NCBI RefSeq assembly: GCF_048553275.1
Contig: NZ_JBLZMW010000010.1
Coordinates: 118,762 to 182,761 of the forward strand
Origin: Pacificoceanicola sp048553275
GTDB lineage: Bacteria > Pseudomonadota > Alphaproteobacteria > Rhodobacterales > Rhodobacteraceae
Direction of reading: 5' to 3'
Length of the DNA: 64,000 nt
Every line of letters begins with the position of its first letter. The first letter of the stretch is position 1. The notes under the pieces were generated by a model. The model made no database searches. It saw only the letters and a list, made by a program, of their open reading frames with translations, and was not told the DNA's origin. Positions 40,349 to 48,385 of the stretch are shown here, one piece after another. The position numbers and the translations under genes were made by a program.

Positions 40349-41055
40349 GGCAGCGGTTTCACGAGGCGTTGAGCGGCGAGGATTGCCCGCTCATTGCGGA
40401 GATCAAGCCAAGCTCGCCCAAGGTGGGCCCGCTGCTGGCCGAGCGGTCGGTGCGGGAGATTGCACGGGACTACCTGCATGCCGGAGCGCCCTGCCTGTCG
40501 GTGACGACGGGCGCTTGGCACAAGGGCCATATCGGCATGGTGACGGAGATGGCGGCGCTGGGTCTGCCGGTGCTGCGCAAGGATTTCATCACCTCGGCCC
40601 GGCATCTGGAGGCGTCGAAGGATGCCGGGGCGGCAGCGGTCCTGCTGACCTGCACTTTGCTGCGCCGGGCTGATGTGCTGCGCTTGGCGGAGGCTGCCCT
40701 GAGCATGGGTTTGACGCCTTTCGTCGAGGCGGCGAGCGCGGCCGAGCTGGATGGGCTTCGCCTGCCCGGCGGGGCTGTTCTGGCGATCAACAACCGCGAT
40801 ATCCGCGCGCAGGAAACGGATGACGGCGGGATCGAGCAGAGCGAAGCGCTGTATGCCCTCGGGCGGGCGCAGCACGGTGGCCTGCTGATCAGTGCCTCGG
40901 GCCTGACTTCGCCGGAGGCCGTGCGCCGGGCCGTGGCGGCGGGCTTTGACGGGGTGCTTGTGGGCACCGCGCTGCTGTCGGGACCCGAGAGCGCATATGA
41001 GACGACCCGGAGGTATCTCCGGGCCACAAGAAAAAAGGCAGGACTACCCGCGTGA
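40345..41055 (+). CDS. Divergent indole-3-glycerol-phosphate-synthase-like protein (TrpC family)
   Basis: 236 aa TIM-barrel enzyme. The catalytic residues of the family are recognisable: Glu19 and Lys21 (IAEIKPSSPKVG), Lys79 (VLRKDF), Glu128 (FVEAAS), Asn149/150 (INNRDI) and the SASG motif near 183-186. The loops around them differ from housekeeping TrpC (LSVTTGAWHKGHIGM where LSVLTD...F is usual), so the ring-closing chemistry may be kept on an altered ribulose-phosphate substrate. Shorter than normal TrpC (about 260), with the N-terminal helix reduced. It forms an overlapping pair with the TrpD-like gene, but the isomerase TrpF is missing. Confidence 0.85.
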   Translation: MRQRFHEALSGEDCPLIAEIKPSSPKVGPLLAERSVREIARDYLHAGAPCLSVTTGAWHKGHIGMVTEMAALGLPVLRKDFITSARHLEASKDAGAAAVLLTCTLLRRADVLRLAEAALSMGLTPFVEAASAAELDGLRLPGGAVLAINNRDIRAQETDDGGIEQSEALYALGRAQHGGLLISASGLTSPEAVRRAVAAGFDGVLVGTALLSGPESAYETTRRYLRATRKKAGLPA

Positions 41056-41483
41056 CAAAAGCCTCATGCCCGCCGCCCGTCGGTGGAGAAACAATTGCGA
41101 TCCTCGGCACCACGCAGATGCCGGGGTTCGTTCTGAATCAATGCCTGACTTGTCGGGGGTTCCTCCCGATCATGGTGACGCGGCCGCAGGAGGCGGTGAA
41201 CCTCATTGAGAAGGCCATGGTTTCAGCGCTGGTGATCATGGAAAGTGTGCCAGTCGACACCGTGCACAGCCTGTGCGGGACGCTGCGGGCGCGCAACCGG
41301 GTGACGCCGATCATCGCGCTTCTGAGCGAGGCCAACCGCAGCCGGGGCATTGCCCTGCTGGAGGTCGGAGCGGATCACTTCGATGTTCAGCCGGTTTCCG
41401 TGGAGGACCTGCTGCGGGCTCTTTACGCCTTCACCCGGCGGACTTTTCATTTACCGGAGCAGGTGCGGCTTTTTTCGTCGTGA
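41052..41483 (+). CDS. Degenerate receiver-domain (pseudo-receiver) protein
   Basis: 143 aa protein that aligns end to end with a response-regulator receiver (SALVIMESVPVDTVHSLCGTLR, TPIIALLSEANRSRGIALLEVGADHFDVQPVSVEDLLRALYAFTRR). The phospho-acceptor Asp is Glu64, the acidic metal pair after strand 1 is missing (GTTQMPGF) and the conserved Lys before Pro is Gln (VQP). It has no output domain. Glu at the acceptor site could mimic a permanently phosphorylated state. It starts at GTG by overlap with the TrpC-like stop (GTGA), so it belongs to the operon. It could be a regulator or protein-protein adaptor of the pathway. Confidence 0.75.
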   Translation: MTKASCPPPVGGETIAILGTTQMPGFVLNQCLTCRGFLPIMVTRPQEAVNLIEKAMVSALVIMESVPVDTVHSLCGTLRARNRVTPIIALLSEANRSRGIALLEVGADHFDVQPVSVEDLLRALYAFTRRTFHLPEQVRLFSS

Positions 41484-41520
41484 CCGTGGCGCGGTGCGGC
41501 GCTGTTGGCGGATGGAGCGG

Positions 41521-41550
41521 TGAAGGGCGGGGTGTCGTTTCTGCCCTTCA
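41521..41550 (+). repeat. Hairpin at the end of the biosynthetic operon
   Basis: TGAAGGGC and GCCCTTCA, a perfect 8-base stem with a 14-base loop, 37 bases after the pseudo-receiver stop. No T-run, so termination is uncertain, but it marks the boundary before the next promoter region. Confidence 0.45.
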
Positions 41551-41560
41551 GGGCGGTTAA

Positions 41561-41573
41561 GAACATATGTTCG
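41561..41573 (+). promoter_or_regulatory. IclR-type half site upstream of the AcoX-like gene
   Basis: GAACATATGTTCG matches 13 of 13 bases with the right half of the composite operator at 54118-54141. The left half is not present. It lies 100 bases before the AcoX-like start. Confidence 0.5.
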
Positions 41574-41619
41574 CCATGCGATAAAAACCGCTTGCGCATC
41601 GAAGCTTGCTTCGGCAATG

Positions 41620-41643
41620 TTTCATTATGCGAACAAGTGTCCG
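41620..41643 (+). promoter_or_regulatory. Composite IclR-type operator upstream of the AcoX-GcvP operon
   Basis: TTTCA-N6-GAACA-AG-TGTCCG follows the composite motif GTTCG-N6-GAACA-NN-TGTNCG seen at 54118 and 58825, with the left half weaker. It ends 18 bases before the AcoX-like start, a position suited to repression. It suggests that the operon 41662-45685 belongs to the IclR regulon and not to the biosynthetic operon upstream. Confidence 0.5.
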
Positions 41644-41661
41644 AAAATATGCGGCGGTGCC

Positions 41662-42744
41662 ATGAATCGGGTCGGGGTGGTCATCAATCCGATTGCCGGG
41701 CTTGGCGGTGCGCTGGCTCAGAAGGGCAGCGACGCGCCTGATATCGCGTCGATGGCCGCCGCATTGAGCCATCGGTCTCAGGCGCCGCAGAGGGCGGCCC
41801 GAGCCATGCGCGCGCTCAAGAGCCGTGGCGACGTGCAGGTGTTCGTCGGTCCGGTGGCCTCCGCCTGCGGTGGCGGGGAGCGGATTGCCGTGCCGCCCCT
41901 GACCGGGACCGCAGAGGATACGATGGCCAGCGTCGCCGCGATGCAGGGCAAGGTAGATCTGATCCTTTTCGCCGGCGGCGATGGCACGGCGCGGGATATC
42001 TGCGCCGCCAATTCGGGCGGTGTGCCGATCCTGGGTATTCCGTCGGGGGTCAAGATGCATTCGGGTGTCTTTGCCCGCAGCCCGGAACGGGCCGGTCTCA
42101 TGGCTGCGGCGTTTCTGGCCGATCCGCGACGGCGCACAGAGATGGTCGAGATCCTCGATATCGACGAGGTCGCGCGGCGGGCCGGGCGGCTGTCCGCGCA
42201 GCTGCATTGCGTGGCGCGCACGCCATTCGACGGAACGGGCGCCCGGCAGCACCCGAAGGCGGGCAACACCGATACGGCTGGGGATCTTGGGGCCGCTCTT
42301 GCGGCCTATGCCGCGCGTTTGCGCGATGACACCCTCTATGTCCTCGGGCCGGGCGCGACGATGATGGCGCTGAAGGACCGGATCGGCGGCGGGACGCTCC
42401 TTGGCGTGGATGTGGCCGAACGCGGCCAGATCACAGCGACCGACCTGGACGAGCACGGATTGCTCGCGCGCGTTGCGGGGCGGACGGTGTGTGTCGTGCT
42501 GACGGTTGTCGGCGGACAGGGGTTCGTTCTGGGACGTGGGAACCAACAGATTTCACCGGCTGTGCTGCGCGCGGCCGGAGTGCCGCAGATCGATGTGATC
42601 TGCGGCGCGGACAAGCTGGCGGCGTTGCGCCCGCCCGAACTGACAATCGACACAGGCGATCCCGAGCTGGATTGCCTGCTTGCGGGATACTGGCCGGTGA
42701 TCACCGGTGTGGACCGCAAGCAGGTGATGCGCGTGGTCGCGTAA
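41662..42744 (+). CDS. ATP-NAD kinase-like / AcoX-family protein
   Basis: 360 aa cytoplasmic protein of the AcoX/COG3199 branch of NAD kinases. The NINPIAGLGG-like start (RVGVVINPIAGLGGALAQKGSD), the diagnostic FAGGDGTARDI (GGDGT nucleotide loop) and LGIPSGVKMHSGVFA are present. The family has NAD-kinase-like fold, but the reaction of AcoX members is not established. I use the ATG at 41662 because the reading from 41617 would put the operator inside the gene. It is followed after 20 bases by the GcvPA-like gene. Confidence 0.85.
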   Translation: MNRVGVVINPIAGLGGALAQKGSDAPDIASMAAALSHRSQAPQRAARAMRALKSRGDVQVFVGPVASACGGGERIAVPPLTGTAEDTMASVAAMQGKVDLILFAGGDGTARDICAANSGGVPILGIPSGVKMHSGVFARSPERAGLMAAAFLADPRRRTEMVEILDIDEVARRAGRLSAQLHCVARTPFDGTGARQHPKAGNTDTAGDLGAALAAYAARLRDDTLYVLGPGATMMALKDRIGGGTLLGVDVAERGQITATDLDEHGLLARVAGRTVCVVLTVVGGQGFVLGRGNQQISPAVLRAAGVPQIDVICGADKLAALRPPELTIDTGDPELDCLLAGYWPVITGVDRKQVMRVVA

Positions 42745-42764
42745 GGACAAGACAGGAGAGGACG

Positions 42765-44144
42765 ATGAAAGCACATCCATGGATGGCCAATTCCGGCGGC
42801 ACGGCCAAGGCCGAGATGCTTGCCGCGCTTGGGGTGGACGATATCGAGGCGCTGTTCGCCCAGATCCCCGAAGACCACCGCATGACGCGCCCGCTGGACC
42901 TGCCGCCGCAGCTCGCCTCCGAGGTCGCCCTGTCGCGGCATCTCGATGATCTGATGGCGAAGAACACGGTTTTTGCGCAGGCGGCGTGTTTTCGCGGGGC
43001 CGGGGCGTGGCCACATTATGTCCCGGCGATCTGCGACGAGGTGGTCGGGCGATACGAATGGCAAACATCGGTTTTCGGCTCTCCGACGTCGGATCACGGG
43101 CGCAATCAGGCATGGTTTGAATTCACCAGCCAGATCGGCGCCCTGGTGGAGATGGATTTCGTCGGCTTGCCCGTCTATTCGTGGGGCTGTGCGATTGGTC
43201 ACGCGGTGCGCATGGCATCGCGCATGACCGGTCGGCGCAAGGTCGTCGTGCCGGAGGTCATGGACCCCGAACGCCGTCTGGTTCTGGAGACCTATTGCGA
43301 ACCCATTGAAATGGCGCGGCATATCGAGATCGTCACCGTGTCGGTCGGAGCCGATGGATGTCTGGATCGGGAGGATCTGCGCGCCAAGATCGACGGGGCG
43401 GCGGCGCTGTATTTCGAAACACCGGGGTATCTTGGCGTGATCGACGCCGACCCGGCGGCGCTCTGCGCCATTGCGCGGGAGGCCGGAGCCGAGGCGATTG
43501 TCGGCGTGGACCCGCTGTCGCTCGGATTGCTGGAAGCGCCCGGCGCCTATGGGGCAACACTGGCCGTTGGTCCGACGCAGCCATTGGGTGTGCACATGTA
43601 TGCGGGCGGCGGTGTCGGCGGTTTCATCGCGTCGCCCGATAACGAGCGCTATGCCCGGGAGTACAACACGCTGAACATCTCGATCTCCGAGACGCGCGAG
43701 CCGGGGGAATATGGCTTTGGCCTGACGCTTTTCCATCAATCGTCCTACGGGATGCGGGAGGAAGGCAAGGATTGGACCGGGAACTCGGTCTACCTGTGGT
43801 CACTGGCCAATGCGGCCTACATGGCGGCGATGGGTCCGGAGGGTTTTGCCGAGGTGGGGCGGCTGATCATGGCGCGCGCGCGCTCAGCGGCGCAGGCGTT
43901 GAACGCGCTCACGGGGGCGCAGGTCGATCTGTCCCGCCCCGTGTTCAAGGAATTCGTGGTGACGTTCGACAGGCCGGTGGCAGAGGTGAACGCCGCGCTG
44001 CGTGCGCAGGGTATTCTTGGTGGCAAGGATCTGACCGGCGAGGCCGGTATTGCCGGAAACGCGGCGCTTTATTGCGTGACCGAAGTGCATACCTCCGATG
44101 ATATCGACCGACTGGTCACAGCAGTGAAGGAGGCCCTGGCATGA
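42765..44144 (+). CDS. gcvPA: Glycine dehydrogenase (decarboxylating) subunit 1-like protein
   Basis: 459 aa protein of the N-terminal half of P-protein (GcvPA), PLP fold type I without the Lys. Family marks are FRGAGAWPHYVPAICDEVVGRYEWQTS(V), DHGRNQAWFEFTSQIGALVEMD, VGPTQPLGVHMYAGGGVGGFIAS and an aminotransferase-like C-terminus. Some positions differ from housekeeping GcvPA (for example TSDHGRNQ where PEISQGTLQ is usual). The start at 42765 follows GGAGAG. No H-, T- or L-protein gene is nearby, so it may decarboxylate something other than glycine, or use chromosomal partners. Confidence 0.85.
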   Translation: MKAHPWMANSGGTAKAEMLAALGVDDIEALFAQIPEDHRMTRPLDLPPQLASEVALSRHLDDLMAKNTVFAQAACFRGAGAWPHYVPAICDEVVGRYEWQTSVFGSPTSDHGRNQAWFEFTSQIGALVEMDFVGLPVYSWGCAIGHAVRMASRMTGRRKVVVPEVMDPERRLVLETYCEPIEMARHIEIVTVSVGADGCLDREDLRAKIDGAAALYFETPGYLGVIDADPAALCAIAREAGAEAIVGVDPLSLGLLEAPGAYGATLAVGPTQPLGVHMYAGGGVGGFIASPDNERYAREYNTLNISISETREPGEYGFGLTLFHQSSYGMREEGKDWTGNSVYLWSLANAAYMAAMGPEGFAEVGRLIMARARSAAQALNALTGAQVDLSRPVFKEFVVTFDRPVAEVNAALRAQGILGGKDLTGEAGIAGNAALYCVTEVHTSDDIDRLVTAVKEALA

Positions 44145-45685
44145 CCGCTCCCATCAAGGATTACCTGAAAACGTCCAAAGGGTTTCGCGCGGCCAAATGG
44201 TCCGAACCCGTTGTGATGGAAATGACCGGCACGGGTCGGCGCGGCATCGTGTTTGACGATGCGCCCGCGCCCGACCTGCCCGTCAAGGCCGCCCGCAAGA
44301 CCGCGCCGGCGCTGCCGGAAGTGACGGAACACGATGCGCTGCGCCATTATCTGCACCTGTCCCAGATGACCATGGGCATGATGGGCGTGTCGCTGTTCGG
44401 CACCTGTACCATGAAGTACAACCCACGGATCGGAGAGCGCGCCACGCTGGAGCATCTCAAGGGTCTGCATCCGCTGCAAGAGGCCGAAACCTTGCAGGGC
44501 GTACTGGAGCTTTATGACAACTTCAGCGATTTCCTGTGCGAAGTCAGTGGCATGGATCAGTTCGTCTTTCAGGCGGGCGGAGGGGCGGATGCCGCCTATA
44601 CCCATGCCTGCGTGACGCGTGCCTATCACGCCAGCCGGGGTGAATTGCAGCAGCGTGACCAGATCATCACCACGATCCAGACGCACCCTTGTTCGCCTGC
44701 GACGGCCAACACGGCCGGGTTCGAAGTGATTACCCTGTCTCTGGAGGAAAACGGATACCCCTCCATCGAGCAGCTGAAATCGGTGGTCGGCCCGCGCACG
44801 GCGGCGCTGATGGTGAACAATCCGGACGACATGGGGATCTACAACCCGGACATCAAGGAATGGGTCAGGATCGTTCACGAGGCCGGGGGCCTGTGCTTCT
44901 ACGATCATGCCAACTTCAACGGGGTGATGTCGCGTCTGCGGGCGCGCGAGCTTGGCTTTGATGCCTGTATGTACATGTTGCACAAGACCTTTGGCGCGCC
45001 CAAGGGGGGCGGTGGTCCGGCGGTGGGAGCCTATGGATGCGCCGAACATCTGGTGCCGTTCCTGCCCGCCCCGGTTGTCGTCAAGGAGGGTGAGAGCTAC
45101 AGGCTGGACGAGGATCGCCCGCAGAGCATCGGGCGCGTGCGGGAATTCTGGGGCAACGCACCGCAGGTCATGAAAGCCTATGCATGGGCGCGTGCCATGG
45201 GCGCCGAGGGGCTGCGCGATGCGGCGGATATCTCGGTCCTGGCCAACAATTACATGGACTTGCGGCTGGGGCAAGTCAGGGGCGTGAGCCGCTCGAACCC
45301 CGGGATCGACGCGCCGCGCATGGAGATGACGCGCCATTCGGTCGAGCAGGTCACGGCGGATACCGGCTGTACGGTCTTCGAGATCTCGAACCGCATGACC
45401 GATTTCGGCATCGACGCGCTGTGGCTGAGCCATGAGCCGTGGCTGGTGGCGGAACCCTTCACTCCCGAGGCGGGCGAATTGTGGTCGAAAGAGGATATCG
45501 ACTACTGGATCGACGTGATGGAGCATGTGGTCGGCGAGGCCTACGCCGATGCGGAACTGGTCAAGACCGCGCCGCACAACGGGCCGATCCGGGCGCTGAC
45601 CTCTGCGCTCGATGAGCCGGGGGTCTGGGCGACCACGTGGCGCGCGCATATGCGCAAGCATGGCAAGGTCATGGCGGCGGAATAA
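44141..45685 (+). CDS. gcvPB: Glycine dehydrogenase (decarboxylating) subunit 2-like protein
   Basis: 514 aa C-terminal half of P-protein (GcvPB), which carries the PLP Lys in MLHKTFGAPKGGGGP. The family positions TMKYNPRIGE, FYDHANFNGVMSR and the glycine-rich GGGGP are present. The usual FYDGANLNA is changed to FYDHANFNG, so the pocket differs from glycine decarboxylase. It overlaps the GcvPA-like gene by four bases (ATGA), so they form the alpha/beta pair. A terminator follows nine bases after the stop. The substrate is open: an amino acid related to the amine catabolism encoded downstream is possible. Confidence 0.87.
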   Translation: MTAPIKDYLKTSKGFRAAKWSEPVVMEMTGTGRRGIVFDDAPAPDLPVKAARKTAPALPEVTEHDALRHYLHLSQMTMGMMGVSLFGTCTMKYNPRIGERATLEHLKGLHPLQEAETLQGVLELYDNFSDFLCEVSGMDQFVFQAGGGADAAYTHACVTRAYHASRGELQQRDQIITTIQTHPCSPATANTAGFEVITLSLEENGYPSIEQLKSVVGPRTAALMVNNPDDMGIYNPDIKEWVRIVHEAGGLCFYDHANFNGVMSRLRARELGFDACMYMLHKTFGAPKGGGGPAVGAYGCAEHLVPFLPAPVVVKEGESYRLDEDRPQSIGRVREFWGNAPQVMKAYAWARAMGAEGLRDAADISVLANNYMDLRLGQVRGVSRSNPGIDAPRMEMTRHSVEQVTADTGCTVFEISNRMTDFGIDALWLSHEPWLVAEPFTPEAGELWSKEDIDYWIDVMEHVVGEAYADAELVKTAPHNGPIRALTSALDEPGVWATTWRAHMRKHGKVMAAE

Positions 45686-45693
45686 CGTGCGGA

Positions 45694-45727
45694 CGGGAGA
45701 GGGAGCCTGCGCGCCTCTCCCGTTTTT
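45694..45727 (+). terminator. Intrinsic terminator after gcvPB
   Basis: CGGGAGAGG (45694-45702) and CCTCTCCCG (45714-45722) make a perfect 9-base stem, followed by TTTTT. It ends the plus-strand series that began at 24.0 kb. The 175 bases after it hold nothing recognisable. Confidence 0.85.
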
Positions 45728-45903
45728 CCGCGTGGTGCGAAACGGGGGCAGGGTTGATAGCCGCCGGCGGCGTCGAAATGCGCTGTTGCCCGGGGCCTAC
45801 ACGCGACCAGACCGCGCGCCCGCCCCTGTCTGGATCAGGAGCGGGGCATTTGCGTCACGCTGGACGCTGCTGGCAATGTCAGAGGGATATTTTTTCGATC
45901 GCC

Positions 45904-46614
45904 TCAGATTGTGCTTTCCAAGCGGGTGTTCGCGGTGATCTCCGGGATGCTTGCCTGGTTGGGGAGGCTGAGCACCAGCGAGACAATCGCCGCCACATCG
46001 TCCGGTTTCAGCCGCTCCGCCTTGGGCGTGACGCCGGGAATGCCGTCGATCATTTCCGTGTCGATCGCACCGGGACAGATGGCGGTGCCGCGCAGCCCGT
46101 CCTCCCACCCGGCAAAGCGCACCGCGTGTGTCATCGCCAGAAGCGCCTGTTTGGTCATGACATAACCAAGCGACACCGAAGCGTCGCGATACCGCTTGGC
46201 GTCCGTGGAGGCGATGTTGACCACACGGCCACGGCCCGAGGCCCGAAGATGCGGCAACGCAGCGCGGATCAGCCGGAAGGGCCCCTTGACGTTGACCTGC
46301 CAAAGGTCGTCGAGGTCGGTTTCATCGCCCCGCGTGAAATCCACCATCCGCAAAATACCGGCGTTGTTGATGAGCGCGTCAGGCGCGCCCATCCGTGCCA
46401 CGGTGGCATCGACCCAGTCCTGCGCGGTTTCGGGCGCGGCAGTGTCAAAGCGATGTGCCATGAGCCGATCGGCAGGCACATCCGGAAAGGCCTCCGCAAC
46501 CTTTGCCGGATCGCGCACACCGATGGACAGGCGATGCCCGTCGGCAAGGCAACGGCGGGCGATGGCCGCCCCGAGACCGCGCGCGCCGCCGGAAATCATC
46601 ACAAGGCGGGACAT
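45904..46614 (-). CDS. SDR-family oxidoreductase
   Basis: 236 aa short-chain dehydrogenase. NAD(P) motif ISGGARGLGAAIA (GxxxGxG), NNAG at ALINNAGIL, and catalytic Ser followed by YVMTK (YxxxK) are intact. The start at 46614 overlaps the stop of the second SDR gene (TGATG), and the longer reading to 46713 is rejected. Last gene of the operon 54096-45904. Substrate unknown; a 3-oxoacyl or hydroxy-acid reaction is the usual guess. Confidence 0.9.
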   Translation of the reverse strand: MSRLVMISGGARGLGAAIARRCLADGHRLSIGVRDPAKVAEAFPDVPADRLMAHRFDTAAPETAQDWVDATVARMGAPDALINNAGILRMVDFTRGDETDLDDLWQVNVKGPFRLIRAALPHLRASGRGRVVNIASTDAKRYRDASVSLGYVMTKQALLAMTHAVRFAGWEDGLRGTAICPGAIDTEMIDGIPGVTPKAERLKPDDVAAIVSLVLSLPNQASIPEITANTRLESTI

Positions 46615-47396
46615 CAGAACAGCCCCTGATAGACGCCGCCGTCGTTGATGATGTTCTGACCGACGATAAAGCCCGCTTGGGCGGAGCAGAGAAAGGTCAC
46701 GAGGTCTCCGCATTCCTTTGGATCGGCAAAGCGGCCTGCGGGCACGCTCTGGATGCGGTTTTCGACAATCGCCTCATAGGTCGTGTTTCCGCGCCGGGCG
46801 TGGTTGTGCAGATTGGTGTGCAGCGCATCGGTGTCGAAAAATCCCGGGCACACGGTGTTGATCGTCACATTGTCGCGCACGGTTTCCTTGACCAGCGACG
46901 CGATGGCCCCGGACAGCGCCAGACGCGCTGAATGGCTGTGTGCGAAATGCGGCTGCGGGAACTTGATGAAGCTGACGGAGATGTTGACGACGCGCCCGAA
47001 TTTGCGGGCGCGCATACCCGGCAGCACACTGGTGATCATCTCCAGCGAAGAGAAGAAATGCGCGTTGAACCATTCGTCCCAATCGGCGCGGGTCCAGTCT
47101 TCGTATTCGCCCGGAATCTGCCGGATGCCGGGGTTGGTGACGAGGATATCGGTCTCACCGGCTTTGGCGAGAATTTCCGCGCGGCCCTCTGCGGTAACGA
47201 AATCGGCGGCAACGGTCGTGACGTCGACGCCATACGCGCGTCGGATGTCCTCGGCCGTGGCTTCGAGAGCGTCGGCGCTGCGCGCGTTCAGCACGAGGTT
47301 CACGCCTTCGGCGGCAAGCGACATGGCGCAAGCGCGGCCGAGGCCCTTGCTTGCGGCGGATACGATGGCGCGACGGCCTTTCAGACCCAGGTCCAT
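46614..47396 (-). CDS. Atypical SDR-family protein lacking the YxxxK motif
   Basis: 260 aa SDR with an intact nucleotide loop SAASKGLGRA (residues 13-22), VTNPG in place of NNAG, and the C-terminal GQNIINDGG typical of 3-oxoacyl-ACP-reductase-like members. The catalytic Tyr-Lys pair is not there: the region after NISVSFIKFPQPHFA reads SHSAR (154-158), so Tyr is Ser or neighbouring His155 and Lys is Arg158. It may use altered catalysis or have a non-redox role. It overlaps the canonical SDR gene downstream, so the two could form a heterocomplex. Confidence 0.87.
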   Translation of the reverse strand: MDLGLKGRRAIVSAASKGLGRACAMSLAAEGVNLVLNARSADALEATAEDIRRAYGVDVTTVAADFVTAEGRAEILAKAGETDILVTNPGIRQIPGEYEDWTRADWDEWFNAHFFSSLEMITSVLPGMRARKFGRVVNISVSFIKFPQPHFAHSHSARLALSGAIASLVKETVRDNVTINTVCPGFFDTDALHTNLHNHARRGNTTYEAIVENRIQSVPAGRFADPKECGDLVTFLCSAQAGFIVGQNIINDGGVYQGLF

Positions 47397-47447
47397 GGGG
47401 GTTCCTTCCTTGGTTCGGTGTCAGGTGGCGCGTTTTGCGCCCCGGAT

Positions 47448-48365
47448 TCAAGCCGCCGTTTCAACGGCCTGTAGAAAATCATCCAATCCGCGATGCAGGC
47501 CGGCCAGCGGCTCGCCGCTGAGCGGTTGCAACGGCGCCCTCGGGACGCCGCCACCGGGCAGGCCAAGATAATCCATCGCGGCCTTGGTGGCGGGATAGAG
47601 CGTGCGCCCTCCGGTGACGAACAGGTCGGTCAGCTCCTGCGCGCGCGACTGCAGCGCCCAGGCGCGGTCGAACTCGCCCGCCTGAATCATCGGCCAGATA
47701 TCGAGCAGGCCGGTCCAGACATTGGGAAAGCAATCCACAAGACCGTCGCATTGGGCCAGCATGGCGGGAACGCCGATGGTGGAGGACGGCCCGCAGAAGA
47801 CCCGGATCCGATCGCTCGCGATGGACAGGGTGCGATGGAAGTTCAGCCAATCGCCGGAGCTTTCCTTGATGGCGACCACGTTTTCCAGATCCGCCAGCTC
47901 GTCCACGATCTCTGGGATCAGCGCGTTGCCCGCGTTGCCGGGGATGTTGTAGAGCATGATCGGCAGGGGCGCGGCGTCGTTGACGGCGGTGAAATGCGCG
48001 ATGATTTCCTCCCGCGACAAATGGGCAAAGAACGGCGGCATGACCAATGCGGCCTCTGCCCCCGCCTTTGCCGCGTCTTCCATCGCCGCGATGACGTCGC
48101 GCGGCGTAATGCCTGCGGCCCCGACGATGGCCGTTCCGGCATCGCCCACGGCAGCGCGCGTCGTCTGGTAGACCTCGCGCCGTTCTTCGGCGCGCAAGGA
48201 CCAGAACTCACCGGTGCAGCCCGCGGCCAGAACGCCGGTCGCCCCGGCATCCAGCAGCCGCTTGATGTTGGCGGTCAGGGCGTCGTGATCGACGTCGTTC
48301 CCCTTGGTGAAGGGGGTGGTGATTGCGGGCATGGCACCGGACCATGTGATCGAGTTTCTATCCAC
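47448..48365 (-). CDS. Dihydrodipicolinate synthase-family lyase/deaminase (DapA-like)
   Basis: 305 aa class I aldolase-type TIM barrel. It has the GCTGEFWSL loop (TTGE-like), YNIPGNAGNAL with the conserved Tyr, and the Schiff-base Lys in VVAIKESSGDW. Family members include keto-acid aldolases, sialic-acid lyases and the deaminase of hydroxyproline breakdown. The neighbouring opine/imino-acid-oxidase-like genes make an imino-acid or keto-sugar-acid reaction likely. It lies between the class III aminotransferase and the SDR genes on the same strand. Confidence 0.88.
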   Translation of the reverse strand: MDRNSITWSGAMPAITTPFTKGNDVDHDALTANIKRLLDAGATGVLAAGCTGEFWSLRAEERREVYQTTRAAVGDAGTAIVGAAGITPRDVIAAMEDAAKAGAEAALVMPPFFAHLSREEIIAHFTAVNDAAPLPIMLYNIPGNAGNALIPEIVDELADLENVVAIKESSGDWLNFHRTLSIASDRIRVFCGPSSTIGVPAMLAQCDGLVDCFPNVWTGLLDIWPMIQAGEFDRAWALQSRAQELTDLFVTGGRTLYPATKAAMDYLGLPGGGVPRAPLQPLSGEPLAGLHRGLDDFLQAVETAA

Positions 48366-48385
48366 GGAACTCTCCTTGGCTTGCG

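Noticed and set aside
39302..41055. A tryptophan biosynthesis operon
   Set aside because: Only divergent TrpD and TrpC relatives occur, without TrpE, G, F, A or B, and the substrate motifs are altered.
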